DNA of 64,000 bases, from positions 62,001 to 126,000 of the forward strand of contig RCAB01000147.1 of the NCBI GenBank assembly GCA_003640385.1, read 5' to 3'. A program made the translations under genes and the position numbers. Within the stretch, counting starts at the first letter, position 1; each line of letters begins with the position of its first letter. The notes below the pieces were generated by a model. The model had not been told where the DNA came from. It did not search any database and worked only from the letters and a program-made list of their open reading frames with translations. Below are positions 37,601 through 51,900 of the stretch, one piece after another. This stretch comes from Setaria digitata. Its lineage: Eukaryota; Nematoda; Chromadorea; Rhabditida; Setariidae.

Positions 37601-40600
37601 TTCTCCTTGCTGATAGTAATCACACAAAGATTAATTTTATTCAGTAATATCTAAAAAAAAAAAAAAAATCATCTATCAAAATTTTTCAGAATAATTTTTA
37701 TGCAGCTGAAGGAGTGAATGAATGTTACGAATATCAGAGGCTTAAATATGCCATGGATGCTGTTGGCTTTTCTCAACAATCGCAGCAAAATATGTTCGCC
37801 GTTATTTCCGCTGTATTACTTCTTGGAAACATACAATACGTTAGGGTAAGCTATGATGATGAAAAATTTTTTTTGAATAATTAAAATATTTATTTTCATT
37901 CTAACAAGTATACCTGGTCAATTTAGTTGGAGCTAAATTTTAAAATCTTTTCTGTTCCATCTGTTTCCAGGCTTTTTCCATAAACATTTCTCTTATCATT
38001 CCATATATGTGAGTCATACTTGATAAAGTATAATTATTTAGAGGAGTGGATATCACAGTGATGAGAATGCATATATTGATAACGAAGAAGTATTAGGTAT
38101 CATTTCGACATTGCTGCATATTAAGGCATCGAATCTACAACAAGCTTTAACGATGCGTCGAACGGTAATGAAAAACGATGTGGTCATTTCACAGTACAAT
38201 GTTAGTGAAGTGAGTTCAATATTTCTAGTTTTATCTGCAATAAATATTATGATAAGATTGTTGATAAGAGACTCTTTTTTTGATAATGCGTAAGTCTTTC
38301 AAACTAATCACTAGGACAAGCAGCTCTCCGTGTATGATACATTTGTCGCTTTCTTCTTACACTTACTTATCCTGACGAACAATAAGTTATGAATTTCTTA
38401 TCACTGTTAAATGATTGATATTATTTTAAAACAATAGGTTATGAATTTCTTATCATCATTATCAGTATGGTTAAATGATTGATATTATTTGAAGAAAGTT
38501 AAACTATTAAAGGGATGAATTTAAGGCAAAAGATACACGTGATGCCATGGCAAAATGCTTATACAATGCATTATTTAATTGGATTGTATTACGCATAAAT
38601 CAAGCGTTGTTGAAGAAAGAACGACTTACGTCAAAGAATGGATATTATATTGGTAGTTGAGATTTAATTGAAAATTAAATTTTAATTTTAACTTTCAATG
38701 AGATGATTGCTAAATAATCTGTTTTGGTTTTTCTTTAAGCACCAATTTTAATTTTTTCATTGCGAAGTAAATGAGAAAATTTCATCAGGTGAAAAAATTC
38801 GGCATGCAATTTTGACTGAAGAATTAGTTTTCGGATTGGTTTTTTAATTCTAGGTGAATCTTGAATTTAAAACCTGTGCCAAATTTTTTTTTTTACAATA
38901 TTTTTGCAATTTTCAAGCACAGTTATCCAAATTTTGAAAGTTTGATTATAGAAATTAAGTAAGCAGCTATTAACTTGATAACAAAATTGCATAAACATTT
39001 TTTAACAGATAGGAAGCAAAAATTTATGAAATAAGAAATTCACACTTTTCCCGTTTTTTCAAAAATTTGCAGTAGAAGTTTTCTTCTAGACTAGTTCTCT
39101 TTTCGAACAGAGTGAATCAATTTTGCAAGAACAAGGCTGATTAAATTTTGGCAGTTGAATATTCCAGGTATCCTGGATATTTTCGGATTTGAAGATATCG
39201 GTGGTAAATGGAATTCATTCGAGCAGCTCTGTATTAATTACGCTAATGAACATTTGCAAGCCTACTTCAATCAACATATATTCCAATTTGAACAAGTATA
39301 GTTTATGTCATAAATCAATCTGTGATTTTTTCTCAATGGCTACTTAAAGTTTCATTATACCATAAATCTAATCTAAAAAAAAACCCAATCTAAGCCGAAA
39401 GTAGTTAACATTATTCCAATAAGAGAGTCACGAAGAGTATATATAGCTGGCAAAATATATCATACTTGTTAAAATAAATGATTGTACCTTTTCTTAAATA
39501 ATTAAGCGATCATTTCGTGTAAAATTAGTAAAATGTACTTCTGAAACTTAATGAATTCCAATTAGGTATTCATCACTTTTGAGCTTCATCGTATTTTGGT
39601 TAAATTTACTGAACATTACTGCTGGAAAATTAATTGACCAATTAGTCTTAATAAGACACTTTTCAACTCTTTTAACAGGAGGAATATCTGAAAGAAGGAA
39701 TTACCTGGACAAATATCGAATACACTGATAATACTGAATGTGTTCTACTGTTTCAGGTAATTTAGCTTCTTTCACTGAGATGCTTTCATCGATTAGATAA
39801 ACTATTAGTATAAAGTCATTTTGTGAAATACTTTAAAGATGATTATTTCATACCTTTTTTTCATTACAATAATTGAGATACTTCGAAACTTTGACTGGAC
39901 AAGGTGTATACTTCAAAAAAATAGATAAATAAATAAAATATTTCATTTTAATGCTGTAGCAAATTATAAATTTACTTTTTTTCGTTGAATATAAAAGAAT
40001 TTTCAAATGCGATGCAAATTTTGCTAAAAATTTCATCATTAATTAAACCAACTTCCCATTCTGCGAGAATGCTACCTGTTATCATAAATGATATTGCATA
40101 TCACTGGAGCAGTGCTAATGATTCAGATTGAGAAAGAGAGTGCAGAAGAAGAGGAAGGAAACTGTTGAAAAGTTTGTTGTTGTTTTATTTACAGAGCAAA
40201 CCATATGGAATATTACGGTTGATTGATGAAGAAAGTAATATCAATAACGGAACCGATGAATCAATGCTCGATAAGCTCAATCATTTCCTCAAAAATAACG
40301 AATACTACGAGACACCGCAAAAACGTGAATCAGCCTTCATTATTGCTCATTATGCTGGAAAAGTGAAATATCAGATTAAGGTTAATAATTTGAAATTTGA
40401 CGAATTTGACAGGAAGATGCTAATGAGACGGTGAGGTCGTTTTTAATGAGTAAGAATGGAGCTAACCTTGGCACACCTTGATAAATCAGTTCTCATTTCA
40501 AAATGACGCACCTTACAAGCGTATAAATGTGTCGTTGGGATTAATTAAGGACAGTGAGGATTCAAGTACTCAGGAAACATCCACCTGTGTTTAGGTAGAT

Positions 40601-43600
40601 TAGATAAATTCATTTGCGTTTAGAAGATGGGCGTTTCTATCTGTGTTTTTTGATTTCTTGAATCCACGCTGTCTGTGAAACATGAAATGAAGTGTAGTCA
40701 AGAGTGAAATTATCATGTGCAACAGTGAAAAGATAAAATTAGGATGTTTTAATTGGATTTAAAGGGGTTCCGTGAGAAAAACAAAGATTTAATGCGACAA
40801 GAAGTTTTGATGACAATCAAGAAAAGCAAAAGTGCATTCGTTCGAGGACTGGTTGGAAATGATCCAGTTGCTGTATTTCAATGGGGCATATTGCGGTCAA
40901 CTTTCCGGGCAATTAATGCTTTCTGGCAGGCTGGAAAATCGGCAAGAAAAATAGGTTATTATGTTTGGATCGAAAATTTCTTCTGTGCTTAGCTGATGAT
41001 TGATTTCAAAATGATCTTGAGATTAACATTAAAATTTTCCCGTCATGTAAGATTTATGTAAAGTTTTGAAATTAATTTATTAGTTATATTTTCTTCTTCA
41101 GCAATTTCAAATTGAGTTTAGTTCCAGAAAATGTCGAACATTTGAAAGTGACAAATGTTGGAAAGATGGCACTGACTGGAGTTAGTTCAGACACGCATTT
41201 GAATGCTTTTCTCCGCGGTGAAATTACCCCAGAAGTGTTACCGGACTTCTGCGACACATCATTTTTCACCACAATTGTCTTCCATGCCCGCAAACAACCA
41301 AACATCCAGGTGGAGGATTGTCATAGTGCACTGAAAAGTTTGCAGGTGAAAGATGATAGCAATTTCTTTTTTACCTGTATATTCTATACCTTTAGAAGAT
41401 GCCGTCTCTTAGTTTCTGCTTACTAATTAATTTAAAAAAATTCTATAGCAGCATATAACAAATTTATTTATATCTTTTGCTGTGTTTTTCAGGCAGTGAA
41501 AGCATTTTCGGAAAAGAAAAGTATTACGGGTAAACCATCTTCTGTAGGCAAACAATTCCAGCATTCGTTATCACGACTGATGAAAACATTATCACAAACA
41601 ACACCATACTTCATCAGGTGTATTAAGTCTAACAATGAAAAGGTGTAGTTTTTTTTTTTTGCTTTATTTTGCACTCTCAATGGACAAAGCTCATTAAAGG
41701 ACTCTAATTGATTCATCTCATTTGACTAAGAAGTACTCTGATTTGAGATATTAGACAAAAATAACTAAATATGTCATGCAACTGATAATTTGTTAAGCTC
41801 ATAATAATGTCAACAGGAATTTTATTGAAAAGCACCATTTTGTTGTAAACTTTAGTGATCAAATCTAATATTCCTGAAATATCCTGATCCTATCATGAAA
41901 TATTTAGCTCAGAAACTTTTACTGTGATATTTCTGTGTATATTTCGAACTCCTCTCCTCTCCAGCTACTGTTCTGAAATGCCAAAAGTTTAGTTCCTCTT
42001 TTAAAGGTTGTAATAAATTTTTAAAACTGGACAAGTCTATGTCGGACATTCAGGTCGACAAGGTTAAACGAGCTGTAAATTAATGATTTTTAGATTCCGA
42101 ATCACTTCGATGATAATATTATTTTGCGGCAATTACGTTATACAGGTATGTTGGAAACAGTACGGATACGTCGAGCCGGCTATAGCGTCCGTATTGAATA
42201 TAAGGTTTGCCTACCGTATAAAATAATAGGAAAAAAGGAACAAAATCATATATCGTATTATAATAATCATTTATTGTATTGTAATGAAGGAAAAAAAGCA
42301 ACAAAAGTAGAAAATGTGTAAAATTTTTCTGGAATTTTTTTTTTTTTTTAAAGGATTTTATCAAGCAGTATAGAATCCTTTTGCCAAAAGGCTGTGAGAG
42401 TGCAACAGAAGATGTGAAAAAATTTATCATGCAACATCCGTCGATTGATAATAATGAAGTGCAGTTTGGGATTACCAAAGTAAGTTAACTCAGAATGTTC
42501 ATTTTAATTATATAATTTGAAGCTAATGGTTTTTTTTTATTTAACAAATTAAACAAAAAATCAAGTTCTGAATGATTATAATACTGATTATTCCTTAAAA
42601 TCTATAGTGATATTCTGACGAGTAATGTTTCGTTGTTCTTCATCGCAGGTATTCATGCGTGATGCTGAAAAATTGATACTGGATGATCATCTTCATCGGG
42701 TTATTACGAAACATATTGAAACGTTGCAGTGCTGCATTCAAGCTTTGATAACGAGGCGCAAATATGTCAAATTGCGCAGCACTGTCATTGCAATGCAGGT
42801 ATATATGTTTAAGTAACAAATTAAAATAAAAGACTTAAGTTATCGTCACAAAATAACGCTTACTTTCTTTTTATAATATCTGTAATAATAATTCATATCT
42901 CACAATTATTCAGAATGAAATCACACAAAATCTCATAACTTCTGACTTTATTCGAGCAAGTCGCTTCCTAGATGTTAATTCTCTCAATTCTTCTATTTCG
43001 CTAACATAAAGTGATTGTGAAGTTAGATCTATTTGGTAAATTTTCGTCGTGAATTTTTTATATATATAAAAAAAAAAAAAACCCTTCTATAGTTTATCAT
43101 TCTGCATTACATTCTGACAAATATTTAATTAAACAGCGACATTTCGATGATAAAATTTCATTTTAGTCAGCGATTCGAGGAATGGCTGTAAGGAATCGCT
43201 TACGTGAAGTATACAATGCAGCGTTGGTAATTCAACGTAACTGGAGACGTTTCAACGTGCAAAGATGGTATTTGCAAATTCGGCGTATTGTAATTGCTTT
43301 ACAGGCACACTATCGTGGTCATTATGCTAGGAAACGGTATTGAGTTTTAATTTTCATTCATTTTCTTTTTGTTTCATTTCATTTTTACTTTGCATTACAT
43401 CTTCATCATCGTCGTGAATTTAGGTATAACGAAATGCGAAAAGAAGGCATCGCAAAGAAACATACACCAAATTTCACAATAGCAAAAGTTGTGCGGAAGA
43501 TGGAATTAGTATCATTCAATTTGAACGATCCAGAATCGTTAGCACAGTTTGCCAGTTCAGATGATGAAGATGAAGAAGCGCTATCAGTAGCTTCAACAAG

Positions 43601-45258
43601 TGGTAGTATTCTGGATGAGGAAGATCTACAGGAGGATGGTGAAAGTGTCCGCAGTTCAACTCCGCTCGACAGGTTCTCCCAAAATAAAATTCTTTCATTA
43701 ATTCTTAACTCTGTTCACTAGAAATATCTAAATAATAGAAAGTGTTTGCAGTCCTGAAATTTCACAGTAACAACAAATATTTCGAAGTATTTCTTTATGA
43801 TTTATTAATTTCATTTGTGAAATTAATTTTTTAAGCAACCAAAAATGCTTCAATTTGTTTCAGCGATCATCTAGAAACAGAGCTCGATGCAACATTCATA
43901 TTGGAGGACAAAAAATTGAAGCTTGTTGAGTAAGTAAACGAGTTGATCAGTTTTTTGACATAGTACTTGTATTCTGACATTTTAATTTTTCTCATAATTA
44001 TTCCATAATCGAAATTTTGCTAATTGCTCCACAAATGGTCTTCTCTTTGACCTTACTTCATTAATTATAAAGAGGAATTCATCATTTTTCATCTCCAACT
44101 TATCGCATTCAAATACTACTTTGAATAGAGATTAAAGTGAAGCATTTCATTTGATTCACAACAATGTTTGTTAATTTCCAATTCTCTTTATAATGTTTAT
44201 TTTCTAGAACACCACGAGATTCAGCAATTTTCAAAAGACGAATAAGTTTAGCATCAACTGGTGCCCCGAAAAAGGTCATTTTTCTTTTTTCTCAGCAAAT
44301 ATATCAAGGAATATCATTATTATCAATCATGATTAAGAAAGTATTGAATAAATAAACATCCGGAATGAAACTGTCACCATAATTTTACTGAAATATCAAA
44401 ATAGAAGCAGAAATCTTCTCCGGAAATAGTAATTGATTAACATTGGTTATATTTTGGACTCAGTAAAATAATCGAAGAATTTTTGATTACAGCAACATAT
44501 TCATCTTAAGTTACGCAATTAAAGTAAATATATTTCTTGGAGTATCCTTCAGCAATTGCTGCCATTTCCTTTTGCTACGTTGTTAATTTCACATAATTAA
44601 TTTTGTTCTTTTGATTCATTTTATTCAGTCTTTGATTTCAGTGAAATGAAAAGCGTTTCTAAATTGGATTTTTCAATCCACTGAATTTCAATGCATTTTA
44701 CAGATGAAAATGTTTCGGAGAGCTGCAAGTACAGAAACCGATCGAATTTCGATCGCAGAGCATATGGTTCCTTCAGTCAGTACTTATTATCTTAAAAAAA
44801 AACTAAAGCTTAGTTTTTTTTTTTTAGATTTTAAAGAACTATTTTGTTCTTTTTCCTTCTTATAATTCATGGTCAATGTGCGAGTATAATGGATGAAGTT
44901 CGTGTTGAACAAAATTTCAGAGTCCAGAAAGTAAGACAAAAAGCAAGAGGATCGGTTTCAGGAGGGCAAAGAAACACTTAAAAGCATTTTTATCGCGTCG
45001 TAGTGATAGTGTCGTAAGCGTTGATGAAAGTCGAGATTCACTTGTTGCAAGGTATAAATTAAATTTCATAATTTTTCAACAGCCAGTTCTGATCTTGAAA
45101 TTTTTTTTTTTTTTTTGCTCTTTTATATTTGAAATTTTATTACACAAAAAATTTCACCCCATTTTCTGGATAAAACCTCAAACGCAAACGGACGTTTTTT
45201 TCTTCTGACTTATTTCAGTCATCCTGATCTGCTATTTGCAGGAAGGGAAAGAGGGAGA

Positions 45259-45294
<36 letters not shown>

Positions 45295-45921
45295 GAGAGA
45301 GGAGAATATTGTAAATTATTGGGGCATAACATTTTCATTTTATAGTTCAACATTGATTGAAACAACTAAAACGTCGAATTCAGTGCCACTGAAGCATAAT
45401 TTGAAAATAAGTCGATTGCATCGCAATGAAAGCTGTGCATTGTGCAATAAGAATCTTACCGGTATACTGATAAAAGGACATAAATGCACAAGTACTTTTT
45501 TTTTTATAATGTTTAAAATAACCTAATAAATGAATCTGAGCAATTTCGAGCATGTCGAATTGCTTAATTCATAAGTAATGATTATCCAAAAACTTGGCTA
45601 GCAGATTTCAGGATACGTCTGGATTTCATTAAAATATTAATTTTAAATTTTTATATAAGTAATTTTATGTAAGTACTTGAATAAATTTTCAAGGATATTT
45701 TTTGAATGTTTTAAATTGATTATTAAAATGGAATATTTTCGAGCAGATTTGGCTAGATATTTTTAGATTGAAATTGTTATCTTATCTCTCTATAAATAAA
45801 TTTTTTTCATATTATATTAAGTTAAATTTGTGTAAATAAAATTATTTAAATGCAAAAAATGTCTCTTATTCGATTTAAACTTGAATAGTAGTTTCAAATT
45901 TCATAACATATCGACTAGATT

Positions 45922-45960
<39 letters not shown>

Positions 45961-48900
45961 AATCTGACAATACGATACAGGATGTAAGCTGTCATTCCAT
46001 AAAGAGTGTTCATCATTCGCTTCGAATATCCCCTGCCAAATATTATCGCAGTCACTTCGTCCAGACGATACGCCACCAAAAAAAGCTTGGGAAATAAAGT
46101 AACATTTTTTTTTTTTTAAAAAAACTTTTATAAAATTGTCAATGCTTTTTATCAAAATTTAATTCGAAACTTTTCTGTAAAATTTGACAGCTGTATATCA
46201 CTTTCGCAATATTCCACGGTTAAATAACTTTATGAAAGCAGTTAAAAATTAGCTAAACAAGATCAATGTACTGAAAGCTGTATGACACATTGTCACCCTT
46301 CGAGAGTGTAATTTTTCGAGAATGCTCCGAATCACTAATAACATCTGGATAGTCGATATCGTTTCTTCATTTGTCGATCTCTCATGCTTTTTTAATAATT
46401 TCTTTAATTATCAACTTTGCAAATTTGCGATAACGTTCAAATTTCATGCTGGATTTCTTCCAAAAATTTTATTTTAACTTCGCCTATTTTTAGGTCAGCC
46501 TGGCCACCGAAGCAATCATTTGCACCGCTTGTCCTCCAACCTGTCAAATCTTTCAGTCTGCATAAAACAAAACAACAGGTTAAATCTATTTATTTGCGGG
46601 GTATTATTCTGTTTGCACATAAGAGTGTTTTTTGAAAGAAGATATAAATTGGCGAAATATAAACGATTGCATCAAGAGAAGGTATTGATTTCGAGAAATC
46701 GTAAAACAATTCGTTGGTTTTGTCAAACGAAACTTATTTCAGACTGATCCCAGCGATATGATTATTGAAACTGATGATGATTTGAGACAGTTCAACGTTT
46801 TCCTTTTCAAAAAACTGATGAATTTGGAGAATAATAAGAAGAAGCGAGACACACAAATTGATGCAATTTTTAAAAAAGCCTTCAAGGAATTTCATATGGA
46901 AATTATTGGATATGAAGCTGTGGTTAATGTATGTATGATTTATAAAATATAAAATTCATTTTCAAATTTCAAAATTTCATCCTTTATTCCGGTTTCAGTT
47001 TTTTTTTTTCAGTTTCTTCTTATAGATGAAAATTATTTTTAATTGCTAAATTTTATGGTTCATTTTGTTTATTACCATTAAGATAAGTATGCCGTAAATT
47101 TACGCTTTTTCGTTCTCTAATACAGTCTCGAATTCACAAACCTTCCCCTTCTCTTCTCTCTTCCAAAACTTTTAAAAATGCCTCAGAAAGAATCTAATTA
47201 CATTTTTTTTGGATGACACTAGATGAAAGTGCAGTCTACTAATCATCGGCAACCTTATAAAATTTTTTATATAAAAGGAATTATGGAAAAAAAAAAAATG
47301 ATTAAAGCTAAATACGAAAGTCCGTATAATTTATTACTCCCATCTAAATATATTTCTTTTTATTAAAATTCGTAGGAATCTAATAATAAAATTAATTAAG
47401 AAAATTATTATTATTTCTTCATCACTATCATATAATTTATTGGTCCCATCTAAATATATTCCTCTATTTCTATAAAATTTTCAATTTTTTTTTTTTTTTT
47501 TTTTAAGGAAAACAAAACGGTGTTGAAGTACCACGATCTGATTACTATTTTTGAAGGTTCACTGACTAAAGTTTCGACCCAGGAAAAGGTATTATTAACT
47601 GTACCAAACAATAGGTTTTGACACCGTAACTTACCTCATTTTCATTCTTAAGCTAATGGATATGATAACTGTACTGATAACAAATAACAGGTTGCATAAT
47701 TTATTGTTGCTAGCGCTCTTGCTATTTTAATTCCTCTAGTTTTTTCTAATGAATTTCATAAAAGGCAGAAAATAATTATATCATGCCTGAAACTTTCGGT
47801 AGGAACTACGTAATCAAATGAAACCACAACCTTTTCAAGAAATTGTTTCAATTAATTCATCCAACTGAAATGAATTAATTGCCATAATCAATCAAAGCTG
47901 GTATAATTTATCACGCAAATTAAAATTAATTGATATAATGAATATTGTAGGTGACATTCCCCACTACGCTTGGTGTAAATGCGTTTCGTGGATTTCTGAA
48001 TGAATTCTTGCACGAGCAGGTGAAATTTAAGAAATCAAACAAGAAATCGAATGTTCTTGAGGTAATAACGTTTCTTCTATTGTAATCAGCCTGAAATGTT
48101 CCCTTGTTTCTTTTTTTTAATCTTCTGTTGGTTTCAATTTATTAATTAATACTCGTCTTTTCTCTTTGTGTTGAGTTTGAAATTAATTGTTTGGCTTTTC
48201 TAAAAATGAATTGGTATTCTATTTTCCATCCCATAATATATCATTGAATTATCACTTTTAATAGAATTTTTCTAACAATTCACTTTCCTCCAACTGACTA
48301 ACTGATAACTGTTTATGTCGGATTTACAAAATAACAAATTTTTGCAGTGGAATAACTTCTCATCATATTATAATTTCCTGGAATAGATAATAGAATATTG
48401 CGTGTGAGGCAATCCATTTTTAGGAATTATGTATCTGTGGAAAGTACCAGAATACACCTTATTTAAACTAATTATGATTTTATTTTCGAAATTAATATGC
48501 TTTTATTCTATTCCACACTTCCCAGGTACTATTTGAACTAACTCATAAATAATTCCAATTTTAAGTTTTTTGATGTATGTTTAACGTAATTAACAACTTT
48601 TACCTTAAATAGCTTAAAAAATTATTGTGCAAAATGTCTTATGTAAGAAATAATTCATCAGAAGTTTGAAAAATTAGTGTTTTGAGTGGGTTATGTTTCT
48701 GGTGGTTAAAGTTATAAAGCCTCTTTTTCGAGATATAGAAAGGTATTCGGCATTCAGGAAAGACGATGTACTGGATATCCGAATAGTCCTATTGATGAGA
48801 TGATCAGTTATTTCTCCAATTATGACTTTACCAAAGCAATTCTTATTGCTTATTTGTTATGCAACTGATTCCTTTTCATTTAAACGATGATGAATTTAAG

Positions 48901-51900
48901 AATTATCTTCCGTTACAGAATGTTCGCAAGAAACGACGAAAATCGGACGCAACAGTGGTAAGTAAGACTTACTGTACTACTATTTTTCGTTTCAAAACTA
49001 CAAATAATGATGACGAGATTCTGTTAGACCGTTTTAGATATCCGATAAAAGAAAATGAGGATGAAAGGAAGTTGCTAAAACGTTAATTTCAGGTGCATAA
49101 TGGCCATCGATTCAAGTTAGACTACGTTCACGTACCGACCTATTGTGAAGTGTGTAATTTGTTCATGTGGCATGCTGAAAAAATTTTTATTTGTAAAGCA
49201 TGTCGCATAAGTTGTCACAAGAAGTGTCACACAAAAATTACAACAAGTTGTTCACAGGCGTTGCAGCAAGCGGTATTTTTCAATCTTTTTTTTTTTTTTT
49301 ACCATCCAAAATGATTATTGTTTTAGCATTAGCAATGAAAATACTATTGATGCTTACTTGAAAAGTCAGAGGTGATTTTCCTGATCAGTACTAAGAAAAA
49401 CAAATCGATATCAACCAGATCATGTGGAAGTATTTTTGATCGATACTTAGATGGAAGGAAAAGTTAAACTGTTCAGATATCAGCATTAAGAATTTTTGTC
49501 TTAGAGATTGACAAACTAGAGAGATGAAAATACAAATGACAAAAATTAACAACACCTTTTTCTTTTTTTCTTAATTTTAAATTTCTGTTCATTTAGAATG
49601 TTTTCAAAATGATATTCGTCTAATGAAAAGTTTCTTTATATTTGTATTTATAATGTGAAAGATATCATCATAAAACACATAATTATTGCCAGTACTACAA
49701 GAATTCTTCCGATCAGAAAATAACACAAACATTATAGATGAAAGAAAAAATAAGTGAGATAACTGAGAAGTGTTGTAATTTGTAAATTATAAAATATTTC
49801 CACTTCTACTGCTTATATTCATCATTTATTCATTTGTTTAAAATAGATTCTTATTTTATTTATTGAAACTAAGAAAAAACTAATTTGAATTTGCAGAATT
49901 TACAATCCGGTGGACGATTTTTTGGTGTTAATTTGAGTAACCTTATGGATGATCAAGAGACAATTCCAATAGTTATGCATAAACTTTTTATGACTATCGA
50001 ATTGAAGGGACTTTTTGTCGAAGGAATTTATCGGAAAAGTGGAGCAATCGGACAAGTACGTAATGCACGTCGGAAAATTGAAAATGCAGGTGTGTATTTT
50101 TTTTTTTTTGCATCAAAATATAAGGATAGCTGAAGGAGTAATTTTGGAAATACAATTAATAATTCAGTGTCTCCTATTTTTTGTTTGATATTTATTTATT
50201 TTATTCAACATATCATACAATAAGTGATTGGAATAGGGACCAGATGGACAAAAAGAGAATAAGTAAATTCTTTTATAAATAAATTTCGTTGCAAAATAAA
50301 AAAATTTTTTTTTTTTTAGATTTCGATACTGTATCATTTGATGACATTCCGACGCATGTCATGACAGCCTTAGTGAAATCTTTTTTTCGGGAGCTTCCAG
50401 AACCTCTTATCACTTACGATCTCTATGAAAATTTTTTGAATGCCTCTGGTAAAAATTTTTGCTTACTAGTATAATTGTTTCATTATCAGCATTTCTGCTT
50501 ACTTTTCCTCCATTTAAAAAATGTTTTTTTATAGAGGTAGAAGAGAATGCTGAACGAATAAGATGTTTGAGCATAGTAGTGGAATTACTACCAAAATGTA
50601 ATAAAAGTGTGTTGGATCGATTACTGTATCATTTAGCCCGTGTTGCTAATCAGGTGAGTAAATATTAATTATAATTAATTTTGATATTTAGCAGAGTAGA
50701 ATTTCGAATGCTAACCTATCCGATCAATGCCATTCTATCCACATTTATTTTACAGAATACAATAAAGCAGTAGTGATTTCGTATCAGATTGTTAGTTTTT
50801 TTTTTTTTCTAATTTTTCATTCCATCTAGTTTTTTTTTTTATTCCTACATTTCTTGAGAAAAAGTCTGTTTAGTGCAAAATTAAAGTAGTTTATGTTAAA
50901 ATAGTAGTGATTTAATGCTTCTTACTATGTTGTTGTTCTTTTTATGAGTATGATTATTTTAGAAAATTAGCTGATTGACTGAATTTTTTTAATTTGTTAT
51001 AAGCAAGTGAAAGGGATATTTTTAAAAGGATTAAATTTTTTCTACAAATAATGGCTTGTTTTTTTTAAATTAAATTTTGAAAAACCACTAAAATTTTAAA
51101 ATTCTGATTAATTAAAAAAGAAAAGTAGCAAATGCATAGCAATGCTAGAAGATATTAATGGTATATTTATTAATTGCTACATTATTTAGTTACTGCAATG
51201 GCTGTAAGTTTTGCCAATTCTCGATAGACTAAAATGGGTTAGGGTAAATTGTCTTAGGCATTATTTACCTGGAAATCATTTACAGGAATCAGTGAACAAA
51301 ATGGGTGCTGCAAATTTGGCACTTATTTTTGCGCCGTGTATTTTACGTACTAATCAAACGATGCATGCGCAAGATCAGTTACGTGATGTCGAACGGCAAG
51401 CTATTTGTGTACAGACGTTGATCGAAGCCAAGTTACGGCAGTTCCGTTCAACGTTGACAGAGATTGTTTCACTTGAAACTGCCAGTGAAAAGGTAATTAA
51501 ATTTCAGTATTTCTGTAAATTCGAAGTCAAAAAAACGAATAAATGAATTTTCAACTCTAATAATTTTTGGTGGTATGTTACTTACTTTCCTTCATCTTTC
51601 TACACTGTTCCAGATTGCTGAGAATTTACGTCTAATTGATGAGCATAAAGATTCGGTGGAGAATAAGACAAATGTATCAAATGAAGAAATCGAAACTGCT
51701 CGGCAGTTATTTGTGGAGCAATTGGAGTTTCTGGACAGCGAAAAGTATGAATGACTTCTCTTTTCTGAAAATTTTTTCATATCACGGAGAAAATCATGAT
51801 TTGTTTCAAAGAAATGCTCGATAATCATGATTTCTGCTTCAGTTCAAGAGCAAGAAATTGCAAATAAAGAAAAATTTTAATTTCAGAGATAAGCTCATTC

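Noticed and set aside
38510..38525. Acceptor ttaaag near 38512 for myosin exon 12
   Set aside because: It would enter out of phase with exon 11; the AAG at 38525 keeps phase and gives the conserved [13 protein letters not shown] junction.
45236..45345. An open frame with a long Glu-Arg run in front of the C1 exon
   Set aside because: It is the translation of the intronic GA repeat running into exon 28; the acceptor at 45345 and phase with exon 27 show the coding part starts at 45346.
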